A stretch of 12,678 nt of DNA from RGIG1918 sp045536045 (GCA_045536045.1 JAZSMU010000041.1:1-12678), one strand, 5' to 3'. Shown: positions 1 through 6,859, numbered from the stretch's first letter. Notes: generated from the sequence alone by a model not told the origin. Translations and numbers: made by a program.

Positions 1-654
1 GCAATTACAAGAGCTAAAGAAAATTTATATCTTTTATATTCTAAAAAACGCATGGTTTGGGGCGATATTAAAATGTATCCACCATCACGCTTTATAGCAG
101 AAATTCCAGATAAATATTTGCAAAAAAATGTCTCAAACCCAATTCAAGCACAACAAGAAGGATATCATAAATCAGGCATTACAAGAGTTATTGAAAAAAG
201 GGCAAAAGATACTGATTCAACTTTCCAAAAAGACCCAAAAGGCTCACTATTAAGTAGTATTCAAAGAATTAAAAATCAAAATAATCAAGCAACAACAGTT
301 ATAAAAACTCCAAAAAGAATTGAAGTTGTTAAAAAGAATAGAGAAGTGGCTTCTCAAACAACAACAACAAAAACTTCAGAAAAAATTCAAACATCACCTC
401 AAAAACAACAAGAAAAAACTTCTGTTTCTGATTTGATAAGAAGAGCAAAAGAAGCAGCATCTGGTGCTAATTCTAAGGTAACTGTTCAATATTTGTCTGT
501 TAATACAAGAGTTTTTCATCCACAATTTGGAATTGGGATGGTTAAAGAAATAATCAAAAATTCAACAGGTTCTCCTATTGAATATGCAGTTGAATTTCAG
601 AGAATCGGAATTAAAAAATTAGATTGCGAATACTCTAATTTAAAGCCATTTTAG
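1..654 (+). CDS. uvrD: UvrD/PcrA-type ATP-dependent DNA helicase, C-terminal fragment
   Basis: Only the last 217 residues are present; the gene runs in from the left edge in frame 1. The first residues read AITRAKENLYLL, the conserved superfamily 1 helicase motif VI region (the Arg takes part in ATP hydrolysis). They are followed by the PcrA/UvrD signature around MYPPSRFIAEIP, typical of the end of domain 2A. A Lys/Gln/Thr-rich, probably disordered linker covers roughly residues 60-160. The last 50 residues, from VFHPQFGIGMV at residue 171 through GIKKLD, match the C-terminal Tudor-like module that in PcrA and UvrD contacts RNA polymerase. By family knowledge this 3'-5' helicase acts in nucleotide excision repair and in clearing replication and transcription conflicts. 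The sequence does not separate UvrD from PcrA. The protein ends at a TAG stop and no convincing terminator follows. Confidence 0.93.
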   Translation, partial: AITRAKENLYLLYSKKRMVWGDIKMYPPSRFIAEIPDKYLQKNVSNPIQAQQEGYHKSGITRVIEKRAKDTDSTFQKDPKGSLLSSIQRIKNQNNQATTVIKTPKRIEVVKKNREVASQTTTTKTSEKIQTSPQKQQEKTSVSDLIRRAKEAASGANSKVTVQYLSVNTRVFHPQFGIGMVKEIIKNSTGSPIEYAVEFQRIGIKKLDCEYSNLKPF

Positions 655-740
655 CTTCTTGTAAATAAATGTAACGATTTTTTATTTTTTCAATTTTCTC
701 ATTAAATATTTATAAAAAAATGCCGATGTCTTGTATATAA

Positions 741-762
741 GGGTTTTCCGTCTGCAAAGCCC
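741..762 (+). promoter_or_regulatory. Candidate leader hairpin in the 655-865 gap
   Basis: GGGTTTT (741-747) can pair with AAAGCCC (756-762) in RNA, giving a 7-bp stem with one G-U pair and an 8-base loop. It lies just after a TATATAA stretch (734-740) that could be a -10 box, though no good -35 is visible. The flank after the stem is CCAAAAAGC rather than a T-run, so it does not look like a terminator for the helicase. I do not recognise a known riboswitch class. The rest of the 655-865 gap is AT-rich and holds no gene I can support. Confidence 0.3.
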
Positions 763-835
763 CCAAAAAGCAAGTGTGACATGCATATTGGCATACAAAA
801 GGCAGGCAATTTTTTAGATTCAATTGTTTTATATA

Positions 836-860
836 GGTGTAGGCTCTCTACACCAAGGAG
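836..860 (+). promoter_or_regulatory. Perfect 7-bp hairpin abutting a strong ribosome binding site
   Basis: GGTGTAG (836-842) and CTACACC (848-854) form a perfect stem around a 5-base loop. The next six bases are AAGGAG (855-860), a near-perfect Shine-Dalgarno sequence, followed by five bases and the ATG at 866. The stem leaves the Shine-Dalgarno sequence itself single-stranded but directly stacked on it. This could stabilise the mRNA 5' end, present the site to the ribosome, or be bound by a protein. The site also decides the start of the gene at 866 against an upstream in-frame ATG at 824, which lies before the hairpin and has no comparable site. Confidence 0.55.
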
Positions 861-865
861 TGTCT

Positions 866-1138
866 ATGATGCAACAAACTCTGACAACCACATATCAAAG
901 GCTCTCAAACTTTTTAGGGTTTACCTTAAATTATTTGAGAAGAAAAAACCCCATACTTGCATTTATGGAACAAATGGAAAATGCAGTAAAAGATGTTTTG
1001 TTGCTAAATAAAAAGAAGAAAATGGCTCAATACAGGCTCTCGTATCAAATGCGTCAAATGCAAGAAATGGAAGAACTTATAGCAAGCTGTAATGAACATA
1101 CTTTCTTAAAAGGTCAGAAATTTAATACAATGAGATAA
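866..1138 (+). CDS. Small basic helical protein of unknown function
   Basis: This is a 90-residue protein starting MMQQTLTTTYQRL. The start at 866 is chosen because AAGGAG sits five bases upstream. It has no signal peptide. The composition suggests two or three amphipathic helices, with a very basic patch NKKKKM at residues 48-53, a Met/Gln/Glu-rich helix at about 57-74, and a short tail ending at R90. I do not recognise the family. Only two bases separate its stop from the ATG of the next gene at 1141, which encodes a coiled-coil protein, so the two are almost certainly one transcript and may act together. Small helical protein pairs of this type occur among structural, chaperone or secretion-associated proteins, but nothing in the sequence shows which applies here. 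Confidence 0.75.
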   Translation: MMQQTLTTTYQRLSNFLGFTLNYLRRKNPILAFMEQMENAVKDVLLLNKKKKMAQYRLSYQMRQMQEMEELIASCNEHTFLKGQKFNTMR

Positions 1139-1140
1139 AA

Positions 1141-1461
1141 ATGGGACTACTTACTTCATCAATCAGACTAACATATTTGAATAACTTTAGGTCAGATTTA
1201 GAATACAAAATAAGTTTGATTTCTTCTTCAAGACTTAATTTAGTCTCTTCAACTGATGAATTGTTGAATGTAACATCAGACTTAGACCCAAAATCTCCTG
1301 AAGCAAAAAGTCTTGAAAAAAGGCGTGAAAGACTTCATCAAATAGAGAAAAAACTTGAGGAACAAATGACTCGTTATCAAACTCAATTAAAAATGGTTGA
1401 GGGCGAAATTCAACAAGTTCAAAAAGAATTAGATTCAAGTATTCAACGAGCATACAGCTAA
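1141..1461 (+). CDS. Small coiled-coil protein (MGLL N-terminus), unknown function
   Basis: This 106-residue protein starts MGLLTSSIRLTYL. From about residue 54 to 103 it shows a regular heptad pattern (L65, I68, L72, M76, Y79, L83, V86, I90, V93, L97) with charged residues between, so a long coiled coil is well supported. The first 45 residues are a Ser/Leu-rich amphipathic segment including FRSDLEYKISLISSSRLNL, and a proline-containing hinge at LDPKSPEAK separates the two parts. There is no signal peptide or membrane segment. From memory, similar small MGLL-R-L-x-SDLE proteins recur in gut Melainabacteria, which would make this a lineage-specific family; that needs a search. The gene follows the 866 gene with a two-base gap and lacks a strong ribosome binding site of its own, suggesting translational coupling. 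Confidence 0.78.
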   Translation: MGLLTSSIRLTYLNNFRSDLEYKISLISSSRLNLVSSTDELLNVTSDLDPKSPEAKSLEKRRERLHQIEKKLEEQMTRYQTQLKMVEGEIQQVQKELDSSIQRAYS

Positions 1462-1484
1462 AATATTAAATTTCCTCTAAATAG

Positions 1485-1513
1485 TTGGTAAAAATTTCCT
1501 AATGGTATATAAT
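1485..1513 (+). promoter_or_regulatory. Sigma-70-type promoter for the secreted-protein/slt operon
   Basis: TTGGTA (1485-1490) and a perfect TATAAT (1508-1513) are separated by 17 bases, the optimal spacing. Transcription would start near 1520, giving a leader of about 30 bases that contains AGGAA (1537-1541) ahead of the ATG at 1550. This argues for the start at 1550 rather than an in-frame ATG at 1502, which lies inside the promoter. Confidence 0.6.
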
Positions 1514-1549
1514 AATGTTATTATTAGTGGAATATTAGGAATTGTTTTT

Positions 1550-1930
1550 ATGAAAAAAATTATAGCTTTGTTAACTGCTTTATTAATTGCTCCATCTGCT
1601 ATGGCAATTATATATTCTGAAGATACTTCAGACCCAGCTTTTTTACAAAACAAAGGTTATTCTCAATCTTTAATTAGAACTGTTGACCTTGAAAAAAGCC
1701 ATGTAACTGGTTCTGAAAATACATATACTAGATACTATAAAGAAAAGTCAGCTTTTGCAGACAAACCAGAAACTCTAAAAGAACATTTAGCAAGCTGGTA
1801 TAAAAAAGCAAAAGTTTATTTAGACCCAATTCAAGATGATGGTCATTTTTCAGAGCATGAAATTGAATTTGACAACGATTGGTTCCCAGAACTTCCAAGC
1901 CAAAAACAAAAGAAAGTTGAAAATCTATAA
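1550..1930 (+). CDS. Small secreted protein of unknown function
   Basis: This is a 126-residue protein with a textbook Sec signal peptide. MKK is followed by a hydrophobic core (residues 4-13) and an A-M-A cleavage site, so signal peptidase I should cut after residue 19 and release a mature chain of about 107 residues. The mature part is charged and contains Trp and Tyr residues, with acidic stretches such as EHEIEFDNDW near the C-terminus and a basic tail KQKKVENL. It has no lipobox cysteine and no cysteines at all. I do not recognise a domain. It is the first gene after the 1485-1513 promoter, and its stop is six bases before the lytic transglycosylase start. The two are therefore probably co-transcribed, and the product probably acts in the periplasm or cell wall; that role is inferred from context only. 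Confidence 0.8.
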   Translation: MKKIIALLTALLIAPSAMAIIYSEDTSDPAFLQNKGYSQSLIRTVDLEKSHVTGSENTYTRYYKEKSAFADKPETLKEHLASWYKKAKVYLDPIQDDGHFSEHEIEFDNDWFPELPSQKQKKVENL

Positions 1931-1936
1931 TTTGTA

Positions 1937-3859
1937 ATGAATAAAAAAACTCTGTTTTTTTCAATAGTTGGTTTATTGTTTGGATTAAGTTTGCTATTTT
2001 TTCCAAAAAATGGCTCAACTTTTGATGACAAGTCTGAAAAATTGTATCTACAAGGAATGGAGTTTGCTCAAAAACTAGATTTTCAAAATGCTTATTATAA
2101 TTTTGGAAAAATAAATCGTTTTTCTTCGCTTTATCCTCTTGCAATATACAGGCAAGGTCTTTGTGCAGATGAGTTAGCCGATAACAATACTTCAATTAAA
2201 AAGTATAAAAGATTTATAAAATTAGTTTCAGATGATGAAATTTTTACTCCGTCTGCTATGTGGCAATTGGCAGAAGCTTATAAAAGAGATGAAAATTTGC
2301 AAAATGCCAAAGCTATATATAAAAAAATAACTAAAAAATATGAACACACCGATTTTGCAAGAGCTTCTGAGTATAGGCTTGCTGAGCTTGCGAATGAAAA
2401 TAATAAAGAACTTAAAAAAAGATATTATATTAAATACCTCCAAGATGCACCAATTGGCAGATTTTCAACGCTTGCCATAGAAGAATTAAAAAAATACGAT
2501 TTAAGCTCTAGAGAAAAAGTTGTTCTTGCAAATTCTTATTTTGAAAAAGGCGAATTAGATTCTGCACTTTCTATTTTGGGGAATATTGAAGACAATGATG
2601 CGTATTTTTTAAAAGGAAAAATTTATTTTAAAAAGAATAATAAGCAAGAAGCAAGAGGCTATTTTTATAAATATTTGAAAACACTAAACTCTGAAGAGGG
2701 CGAAAATATTAATTTAGCTGTTGATTCTTTTGTTAAAACCTATAAAAATTTTGTTTTGGCTTATGAAGATTTGATTAAAATAGAAAACCCATATACAATT
2801 TTAGGAATTTATTTTAATTATGCTCAAGATTTAAATAATCAAAAATCAACAATTTTGTATGACAAAATCTTGAAATTAAATCCTCAAAGCTATTTTGCAC
2901 CAGAAGCTATGTGGGAATTATTTTGGAGAGCATACAAATCTAAAAATTATAAGTTGGCTTTAAAATATGTTGATTCTCATACTGCAATGTATAAAAACAA
3001 AAATTCTAGCCCTAAAATTTTATATTTTGCAGGCAAAATTCATATAAATTTGCGTCATAAAAAAACGGCAAATAAATATTTTAATAGAATAATTGAGGAG
3101 TATCCTGATAGCTATTATGCTTATCGTGCTTCCGAAAGGCTTGCTAATGTTATAAATCAATTTGCAAAGCTTCCGAATAAAAAACTTAATTTTGATAAAA
3201 AAGTGTTTATAAAAACAAACTCAAATTTGCTAGATTTTTTAATTGCACTAGATGATATTGAGGCTATTAATTCGCTTAAACTTAAAGACGAAATAGCTAG
3301 AAGCTACATTGCATATAAGCGTGGAAATCGTTCTTATTCAATAGTTTTGGCAAGAGATGTAATAGCAAATACTTATCCTAAACCAGAAAAATATTCGCCA
3401 TCTTGGCTTTTAGCTTATCCAATTTATTATAAAAATGAAATTATGAATTCTGCTTCAAGCTATAAATATAATCCAGCTTTAATTTTGGCAATTATAAAAG
3501 AAGAAAGCTTTTTTAATGCAAAAGCAAAAAGCTCAGCTGGTGCAATGGGGCTAATGCAACTTATGCCAGCAACTGCTTCATCAATTATAGGTAGGAAAGT
3601 TACAAGTTCAGATTTATTCAATCCAGATTTGAATATTAAAATTGGTGTGAAATATATTTCTTCTCTAAGGCAAGATTTTAACAATGAAATGCTTGCAATT
3701 GCTTCATATAATGCAGGTTTAGGCAATGTTAAAAAATGGAAAAGTAAGATTTTTAATGGGGATTATGACGATTTTGTTGAAGAAATTCCATTTTTAGAAA
3801 CAAAAATGTATGTTAAAAAAGTTTTTGCAAGTTTTTGGAATTACAAAAGACTATACTAA
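1937..3859 (+). CDS. slt: Slt70-like lytic murein transglycosylase
   Basis: At 640 residues this is almost the length of E. coli Slt70. An N-terminal hydrophobic stretch (about residues 5-22) is a signal peptide or membrane anchor. Residues of about 30-480 form an alpha-superhelical TPR-like region with repeated Tyr/Phe/Ala patterns, for example around YLQGMEFAQKLDFQNAY and AEAYKRDENLQNA. The C-terminal catalytic SLT domain starts near residue 500. It has the EES motif with the probable catalytic Glu at residue 523, then SAGAMGLMQLMPATA, and further on IASYNAGLGNVKKW and the closing ETKMYVKKV. Members of this family cleave the MurNAc-GlcNAc bond of peptidoglycan non-hydrolytically to give 1,6-anhydro ends, working in the periplasm on cell-wall turnover or wall insertion of machines. 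The gene lies six bases after the secreted-protein gene and has no clear ribosome binding site of its own, suggesting coupled translation. Confidence 0.93.
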   Translation: MNKKTLFFSIVGLLFGLSLLFFPKNGSTFDDKSEKLYLQGMEFAQKLDFQNAYYNFGKINRFSSLYPLAIYRQGLCADELADNNTSIKKYKRFIKLVSDDEIFTPSAMWQLAEAYKRDENLQNAKAIYKKITKKYEHTDFARASEYRLAELANENNKELKKRYYIKYLQDAPIGRFSTLAIEELKKYDLSSREKVVLANSYFEKGELDSALSILGNIEDNDAYFLKGKIYFKKNNKQEARGYFYKYLKTLNSEEGENINLAVDSFVKTYKNFVLAYEDLIKIENPYTILGIYFNYAQDLNNQKSTILYDKILKLNPQSYFAPEAMWELFWRAYKSKNYKLALKYVDSHTAMYKNKNSSPKILYFAGKIHINLRHKKTANKYFNRIIEEYPDSYYAYRASERLANVINQFAKLPNKKLNFDKKVFIKTNSNLLDFLIALDDIEAINSLKLKDEIARSYIAYKRGNRSYSIVLARDVIANTYPKPEKYSPSWLLAYPIYYKNEIMNSASSYKYNPALILAIIKEESFFNAKAKSSAGAMGLMQLMPATASSIIGRKVTSSDLFNPDLNIKIGVKYISSLRQDFNNEMLAIASYNAGLGNVKKWKSKIFNGDYDDFVEEIPFLETKMYVKKVFASFWNYKRLY

Positions 3860-3866
3860 TTTTTTC

Positions 3867-3894
3867 TTGCCACATAATTTGCTTATTTTATAAT
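3867..3894 (+). promoter_or_regulatory. Promoter for the PiT-like membrane protein
   Basis: TTGCCA (3867-3872) and a perfect TATAAT (3889-3894) are 16 bases apart. The ATG at 3906 lies only 11 bases after the -10 box, so the mRNA leader would be about five bases and could not hold a normal ribosome binding site. Either translation is effectively leaderless or a later in-frame ATG (3924 or 3939) is used. Confidence 0.55.
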
Positions 3895-3905
3895 TAAAGT
3901 AAGGT

Positions 3906-4901
3906 ATGAATATTAACATTACAATGAGTGATATATACATGGTTGTCGGATTTGTCCTATCCGTGTATTCCTGCGTTTCAAATGATGTTATTCAAACATT
4001 AGGAACATTTTTAAGCTCAACAAAAGATAGACCAGTTTGGCAAGTTTGGCTATTTGCAAGCACAGTTTTAGTTGTAACACTATTTTCTGGCTGGCTATTA
4101 TCTGGTGGAGATATTGCATTCGGCAGATTAGATAGAATCCCTGCACCTGAAGAATTACAATTTTGGCATGTTTTGCCACCAATTATTCTTATTTTATTGA
4201 CTAAAAAAGGCTTGCCTGTTGCAACAGCGTTTTTGATTTTGAGCATATTCTCTTCAAGTGCAGTTATTGGTCTAATGGTAATGAAATCAGTTGTTGGCTA
4301 TGTATCTGCTTTTGTTGGTGCGTTTATTGTTTACTTTTTCATTGCAAGAAAAGTTGAAAAATATTTCTTATATTCAAAAGGTGAAATTAGCCCATTTTGG
4401 GTTGTTGCAAAATGGATTTCAACAGCTTTCTTGTGGTCTACTTGGTTAATGCAAGACGCTGCTGTTTTGTATGTTTACCTGCCAAGAAATCTTAACTTAT
4501 GGCAAGTTATAGTATCTTTGTCTTTCTTTGTTGGTTTGTTATTTATAATTTGTTATAGACGTGGTGGTGAAATTCAAGATATTGTTAAACTTAAAACAAA
4601 CACTCAAGATATGCGTTCTGCAACAATAATAGATATTGTTTTCGCTGTGTTGTTGTTTGTTTTCCAACATGTAAACAATATTCCAATGTCAACAACTTGG
4701 GTGTTTATTGGTGTTCTTGCAGGTCGTGAAATTGCTCTATATAACAGAATACGCTATAAAACTCAAAAGAAAGTATATAAACACGTTCTAAAAGACCTTA
4801 CAAAAGCATTCATTGGTCTTGTTGTTTCAATAAGCACAGTTGTTGTTTTAACAAACTTAAATGTTGTTAAAGAATCAATTAAAACATTCTTTGGCTTTTA
4901 A
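3906..4901 (+). CDS. Polytopic membrane protein related to PiT-type phosphate transporters
   Basis: The protein has 331 residues with about eight to ten hydrophobic segments. It looks internally duplicated in the way of the inorganic phosphate transporter (PiT) family. The first half has SNDVIQTLGT (residues 25-34) and later GLPVATAFLIL (102-112). The second half has LMQDAAVLYVYLPR (181-194) and later NNIPMSTTWVFIG (257-269). These correspond to the PiT pattern of an N-D near the start of each half and a P-V-S-T-T element further along. Canonical PiT proteins are usually longer and have a better match to GANDVAN, so this may be a divergent branch with another anion or ion as substrate. The annotated start gives a short N-terminal extension; starts at 3924 or 3939 are possible. 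Its TAA is directly adjacent to the stop of the opposite-strand gene, and no terminator is visible. Confidence 0.65.
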   Translation: MNINITMSDIYMVVGFVLSVYSCVSNDVIQTLGTFLSSTKDRPVWQVWLFASTVLVVTLFSGWLLSGGDIAFGRLDRIPAPEELQFWHVLPPIILILLTKKGLPVATAFLILSIFSSSAVIGLMVMKSVVGYVSAFVGAFIVYFFIARKVEKYFLYSKGEISPFWVVAKWISTAFLWSTWLMQDAAVLYVYLPRNLNLWQVIVSLSFFVGLLFIICYRRGGEIQDIVKLKTNTQDMRSATIIDIVFAVLLFVFQHVNNIPMSTTWVFIGVLAGREIALYNRIRYKTQKKVYKHVLKDLTKAFIGLVVSISTVVVLTNLNVVKESIKTFFGF

Positions 4902-5627
4902 TTAAGCTTGCATTGTCTCTTTTGGTGCTTTTTTTGGAATGAAATTTGGAATAATGCTTAAACCAAGAGCAATAATTGCACCCCATTTTGCAAAGCTTGA
5001 TAATCTCATATCATTTTTCATTTTATGAGTTGCTTTAACTGCTGTGTCAAATATTTCATCGCCTTTTTTTGCTGTTTTTAAATATTCTTTAGCTTTGCTC
5101 AATAGCCCTTGCTCAGCTGTTGTATAAATTTCTCTAAATTTTTCTAAAGGAGCTGTTGTAAATGTGTTTCTTTTATTTTTTAATGCTTCTTTTACTTGTT
5201 CTTTAGTTAAATCAACGCCGTCTTCAACTTTTACGCCAATTTTGTCCATAATGCTTCTTAGATAGCTTTGTGCTTCTAATGCTGGGTCTGTTTTTTTAAA
5301 TGAGAATAATTTTTTCCCACCATTCATAATACTATCTAATTTGTCATCTATTTGTGCTAATATTTCTTCGCAACCATGTGCTGAGCTTATATCGTCCATT
5401 ATTTTAACTTGGTCTTTAACAAAAGTGTCGCCTGCATCCATCATTGCTTCAACAATTTTTCCCTCAGTAGGTTTTGTTGTAGGAACTAAAGAGGCAACTT
5501 TTGCAACTCCAGCACCACCTAAAGCTCCAACACCTGCAGTTACACCTGTTGAAACCAGAGAGCTGACTAATGAGCTCCCCATATTTTGCTTTTGCGATTC
5601 GCCATTTCCAAAACTAATTTTATTCAT
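4902..5627 (-). CDS. K-I-S-F protein with Gly/Ala-rich and C-terminal hydrophobic segments, unknown function
   Basis: This 241-residue protein starts MNKISFGNG. The N-terminal K-I-S-F-G motif is shared with two other proteins of the window. Residues of about 16-49 form a Gly/Ala/Val/Ser-rich, weakly hydrophobic segment (around TGVTAGVGALGGAGVA). A second hydrophobic helix lies at 214-231 (KWGAIIALGLSIIPNF) and is followed by a basic tail. Between them is a charged, mainly helical region (roughly 55-205). There is no signal peptide. Two hydrophobic segments at either end suggest a membrane-inserting or hairpin-like protein, but this is inference. TAGGA lies upstream of the ATG with five to six bases of spacing, supporting the start. 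It stands alone on the minus strand, divergent from the gene at 5722 and stop-to-stop with the PiT-like gene. I know no function for it. Confidence 0.8.
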   Translation of the reverse strand: MNKISFGNGESQKQNMGSSLVSSLVSTGVTAGVGALGGAGVAKVASLVPTTKPTEGKIVEAMMDAGDTFVKDQVKIMDDISSAHGCEEILAQIDDKLDSIMNGGKKLFSFKKTDPALEAQSYLRSIMDKIGVKVEDGVDLTKEQVKEALKNKRNTFTTAPLEKFREIYTTAEQGLLSKAKEYLKTAKKGDEIFDTAVKATHKMKNDMRLSSFAKWGAIIALGLSIIPNFIPKKAPKETMQA

Positions 5628-5687
5628 AAAATTCCTACACTTTACCTTACTTATGTAAAAACAAAAACTTAATAAAAATTGCCCTCT

Positions 5688-5715
5688 TTGAATAAAATAA
5701 AAATTTATGTATAAT
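5688..5715 (+). promoter_or_regulatory. Promoter placing transcription start at the ATG (leaderless)
   Basis: TTGAAT (5688-5693) and a perfect TATAAT (5710-5715) are 16 bases apart. The first good ATG (5722) is only six bases after the -10 box, so transcription should begin at or next to the start codon. An in-frame ATG at 5707 overlaps the -10 box and is therefore unlikely to be transcribed. Confidence 0.6.
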
Positions 5716-5721
5716 TTTTTT

Positions 5722-6036
5722 ATGAACGATAATGCAAGATTTTATGACAATGATTCTAATTTTTGTGCCTTTATGACACTTTTTGAAAAATTAGATGAAA
5801 ATCTTCAAGAAGAAATTGCACAAGATATAATTTTAAATATCTCTCGTTTTGTGTGCAAAAATAATGATGACTTGCTAAATAACATAATGCCGTCATCAGC
5901 CTATAAAAGGTGGTATGATAAAAGTCCTGCTGTTCATATGGCAGTTGAAGAATTAAAAAGGTTAGACAAAAACAAAAGAGCTGAAATGATTGCAAGCGTT
6001 TCTGATATGTTCTTGGGGCAATTAGAGGAATTTTAA
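5722..6036 (+). CDS. Acidic helical 104-residue protein, unknown function
   Basis: The protein starts MNDNARFYDND and is predicted to be almost entirely helical, without signal peptide or membrane segment. Features are an aromatic N-terminal stretch, a Leu/Glu-rich helix around residues 17-45 (FMTLFEKLDENLQEEIAQDI), a middle motif SSAYKRWYDKSP (58-69), and a final Lys/Glu/Met-rich helix ending QLEEF. I do not recognise the family. Its stop TAA shares one base with the ATG of the reductase gene at 6036, so the two are translationally coupled and probably functionally linked, for instance as a regulatory or binding partner of the reductase. The start at 5722 is chosen because 5707 falls inside the promoter -10 box. 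Confidence 0.72.
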   Translation: MNDNARFYDNDSNFCAFMTLFEKLDENLQEEIAQDIILNISRFVCKNNDDLLNNIMPSSAYKRWYDKSPAVHMAVEELKRLDKNKRAEMIASVSDMFLGQLEEF

Positions 6037-6734
6037 TGAAAAAAATATTAATAACAGGAACAAGTGCTGGTATTGGTAAAATTATATTTGAGTATTTATC
6101 CTCTTGTGGCTTTCAGGTTTTTGGCTGTGGCAGAAGAAAGGTAGATTTGCCTAATTATTTGCAAATTGATTTAGAGGAAGAAAATTCTTATGAAATTTTA
6201 TATAAAAAAGCTTTTGAATATTTAGGTGGAGTTGATGTTGTAATTAATAACGTTGGGAAATATATCTATTCAAAAATTGAAGATATGAAAATTGATGATA
6301 TAACTTCAACTATTAAATTAAATTTAGAAACTCCATACAAGCTAACTTCCCTAGCTATTTCATATATGAAGCAAAATAATTGGGGGAGAATAATCAATAT
6401 TGGTTCAATTTCCGGCGTTGTCGGAGAAGGATATGCAACATTATATTCTGCAACAAAATCTTCTTTTATTGGACTAACAAAAGCACTAGCTTTAGAGGTT
6501 GCAGAATTTGGAATAACCGTGAACACAATAAACCCTGGTTGGGTTGAAGGAGAGCTTGCAGATAATAATTCTCAAAATGAAATATCCAAAGAAGATAATC
6601 TTCAGGTTATACCTCAAAAAAGATATATTGAGCCTATTGAGATTGCAAAATTGTGTGAATATTTGATAACTGATGGTGCAAAAGGTATAACAGGGCAAGG
6701 AATTAGTCTTTGTGCTGGTTTAAGTGTTGGTTAG
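6036..6734 (+). CDS. Short-chain dehydrogenase/reductase, FabG-like
   Basis: At 232 residues it has a complete classical SDR core. The dinucleotide-binding motif TGTSAGIG is at residues 7-14, NNVG at 71-74, and the catalytic tetrad is N96, S124, Y137 and K141 (in YSATK). The substrate-side motif NPGWVEGELA follows, and the C-terminal GITGQGISLCAG resembles FabG. Arg residues after the second beta strand (GCGRRKVD) suggest NADPH preference. By family knowledge it is an NAD(P)H-dependent ketone or alcohol oxidoreductase. A 3-oxoacyl-ACP reductase role is possible, but there are no fatty-acid synthesis genes nearby, so the substrate is open. The ribosome binding site GAGGAA (6025-6030) lies inside the end of the upstream gene, and the two reading frames overlap by one base. 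Confidence 0.88.
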   Translation: MKKILITGTSAGIGKIIFEYLSSCGFQVFGCGRRKVDLPNYLQIDLEEENSYEILYKKAFEYLGGVDVVINNVGKYIYSKIEDMKIDDITSTIKLNLETPYKLTSLAISYMKQNNWGRIINIGSISGVVGEGYATLYSATKSSFIGLTKALALEVAEFGITVNTINPGWVEGELADNNSQNEISKEDNLQVIPQKRYIEPIEIAKLCEYLITDGAKGITGQGISLCAGLSVG

Positions 6735-6765
6735 ATTTTTGTATATACTAATTATATAAATCTTA

Positions 6766-6782
6766 TGTAACAAAATGTTACA
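6766..6782. promoter_or_regulatory. Perfect inverted repeat, operator candidate
   Basis: TGTAAC and GTTACA are separated by AAAAT, a perfect 6-bp dyad with a spacing typical of dimeric repressor sites. It sits about 14 bases before a possible -35 (TTGTCA, 6796-6801) of the gene at 6860 and after the end of the reductase gene. It could regulate the 6860 gene. It is too short, and lacks a T-run, for a terminator. Confidence 0.35.
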
Positions 6783-6859
6783 AACAGGGTAATTTTTGTC
6801 ATGAATTTTCTTCAAAAATACTTTATTAATTTGAGAGAGTATAAAAACGAGGATAAATT

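Noticed and set aside
781..1011. Plus-strand reading frame of 76 codons overlapping the start of the 866 gene
   Set aside because: It has no ribosome binding site, runs through the hairpin leader and is out of frame with the well-supported gene at 866.
1728..2195. Minus-strand reading frame of 155 codons opposite the secreted-protein and slt genes
   Set aside because: It is the mirror of two well-supported plus-strand genes, has no start signal, and its Phe/Leu/Lys-rich translation is typical of antisense AT-rich DNA.
3988..4246. Two overlapping minus-strand reading frames opposite the PiT-like gene
   Set aside because: They lie entirely within a membrane-protein gene with clear motifs, and there is no promoter or ribosome binding site for them.
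5341..5658. Plus-strand reading frame of 105 codons opposite the K-I-S-F gene at 4902-5627
   Set aside because: The minus-strand frame has the motif, a ribosome binding site and sensible composition; the plus-strand one has none.
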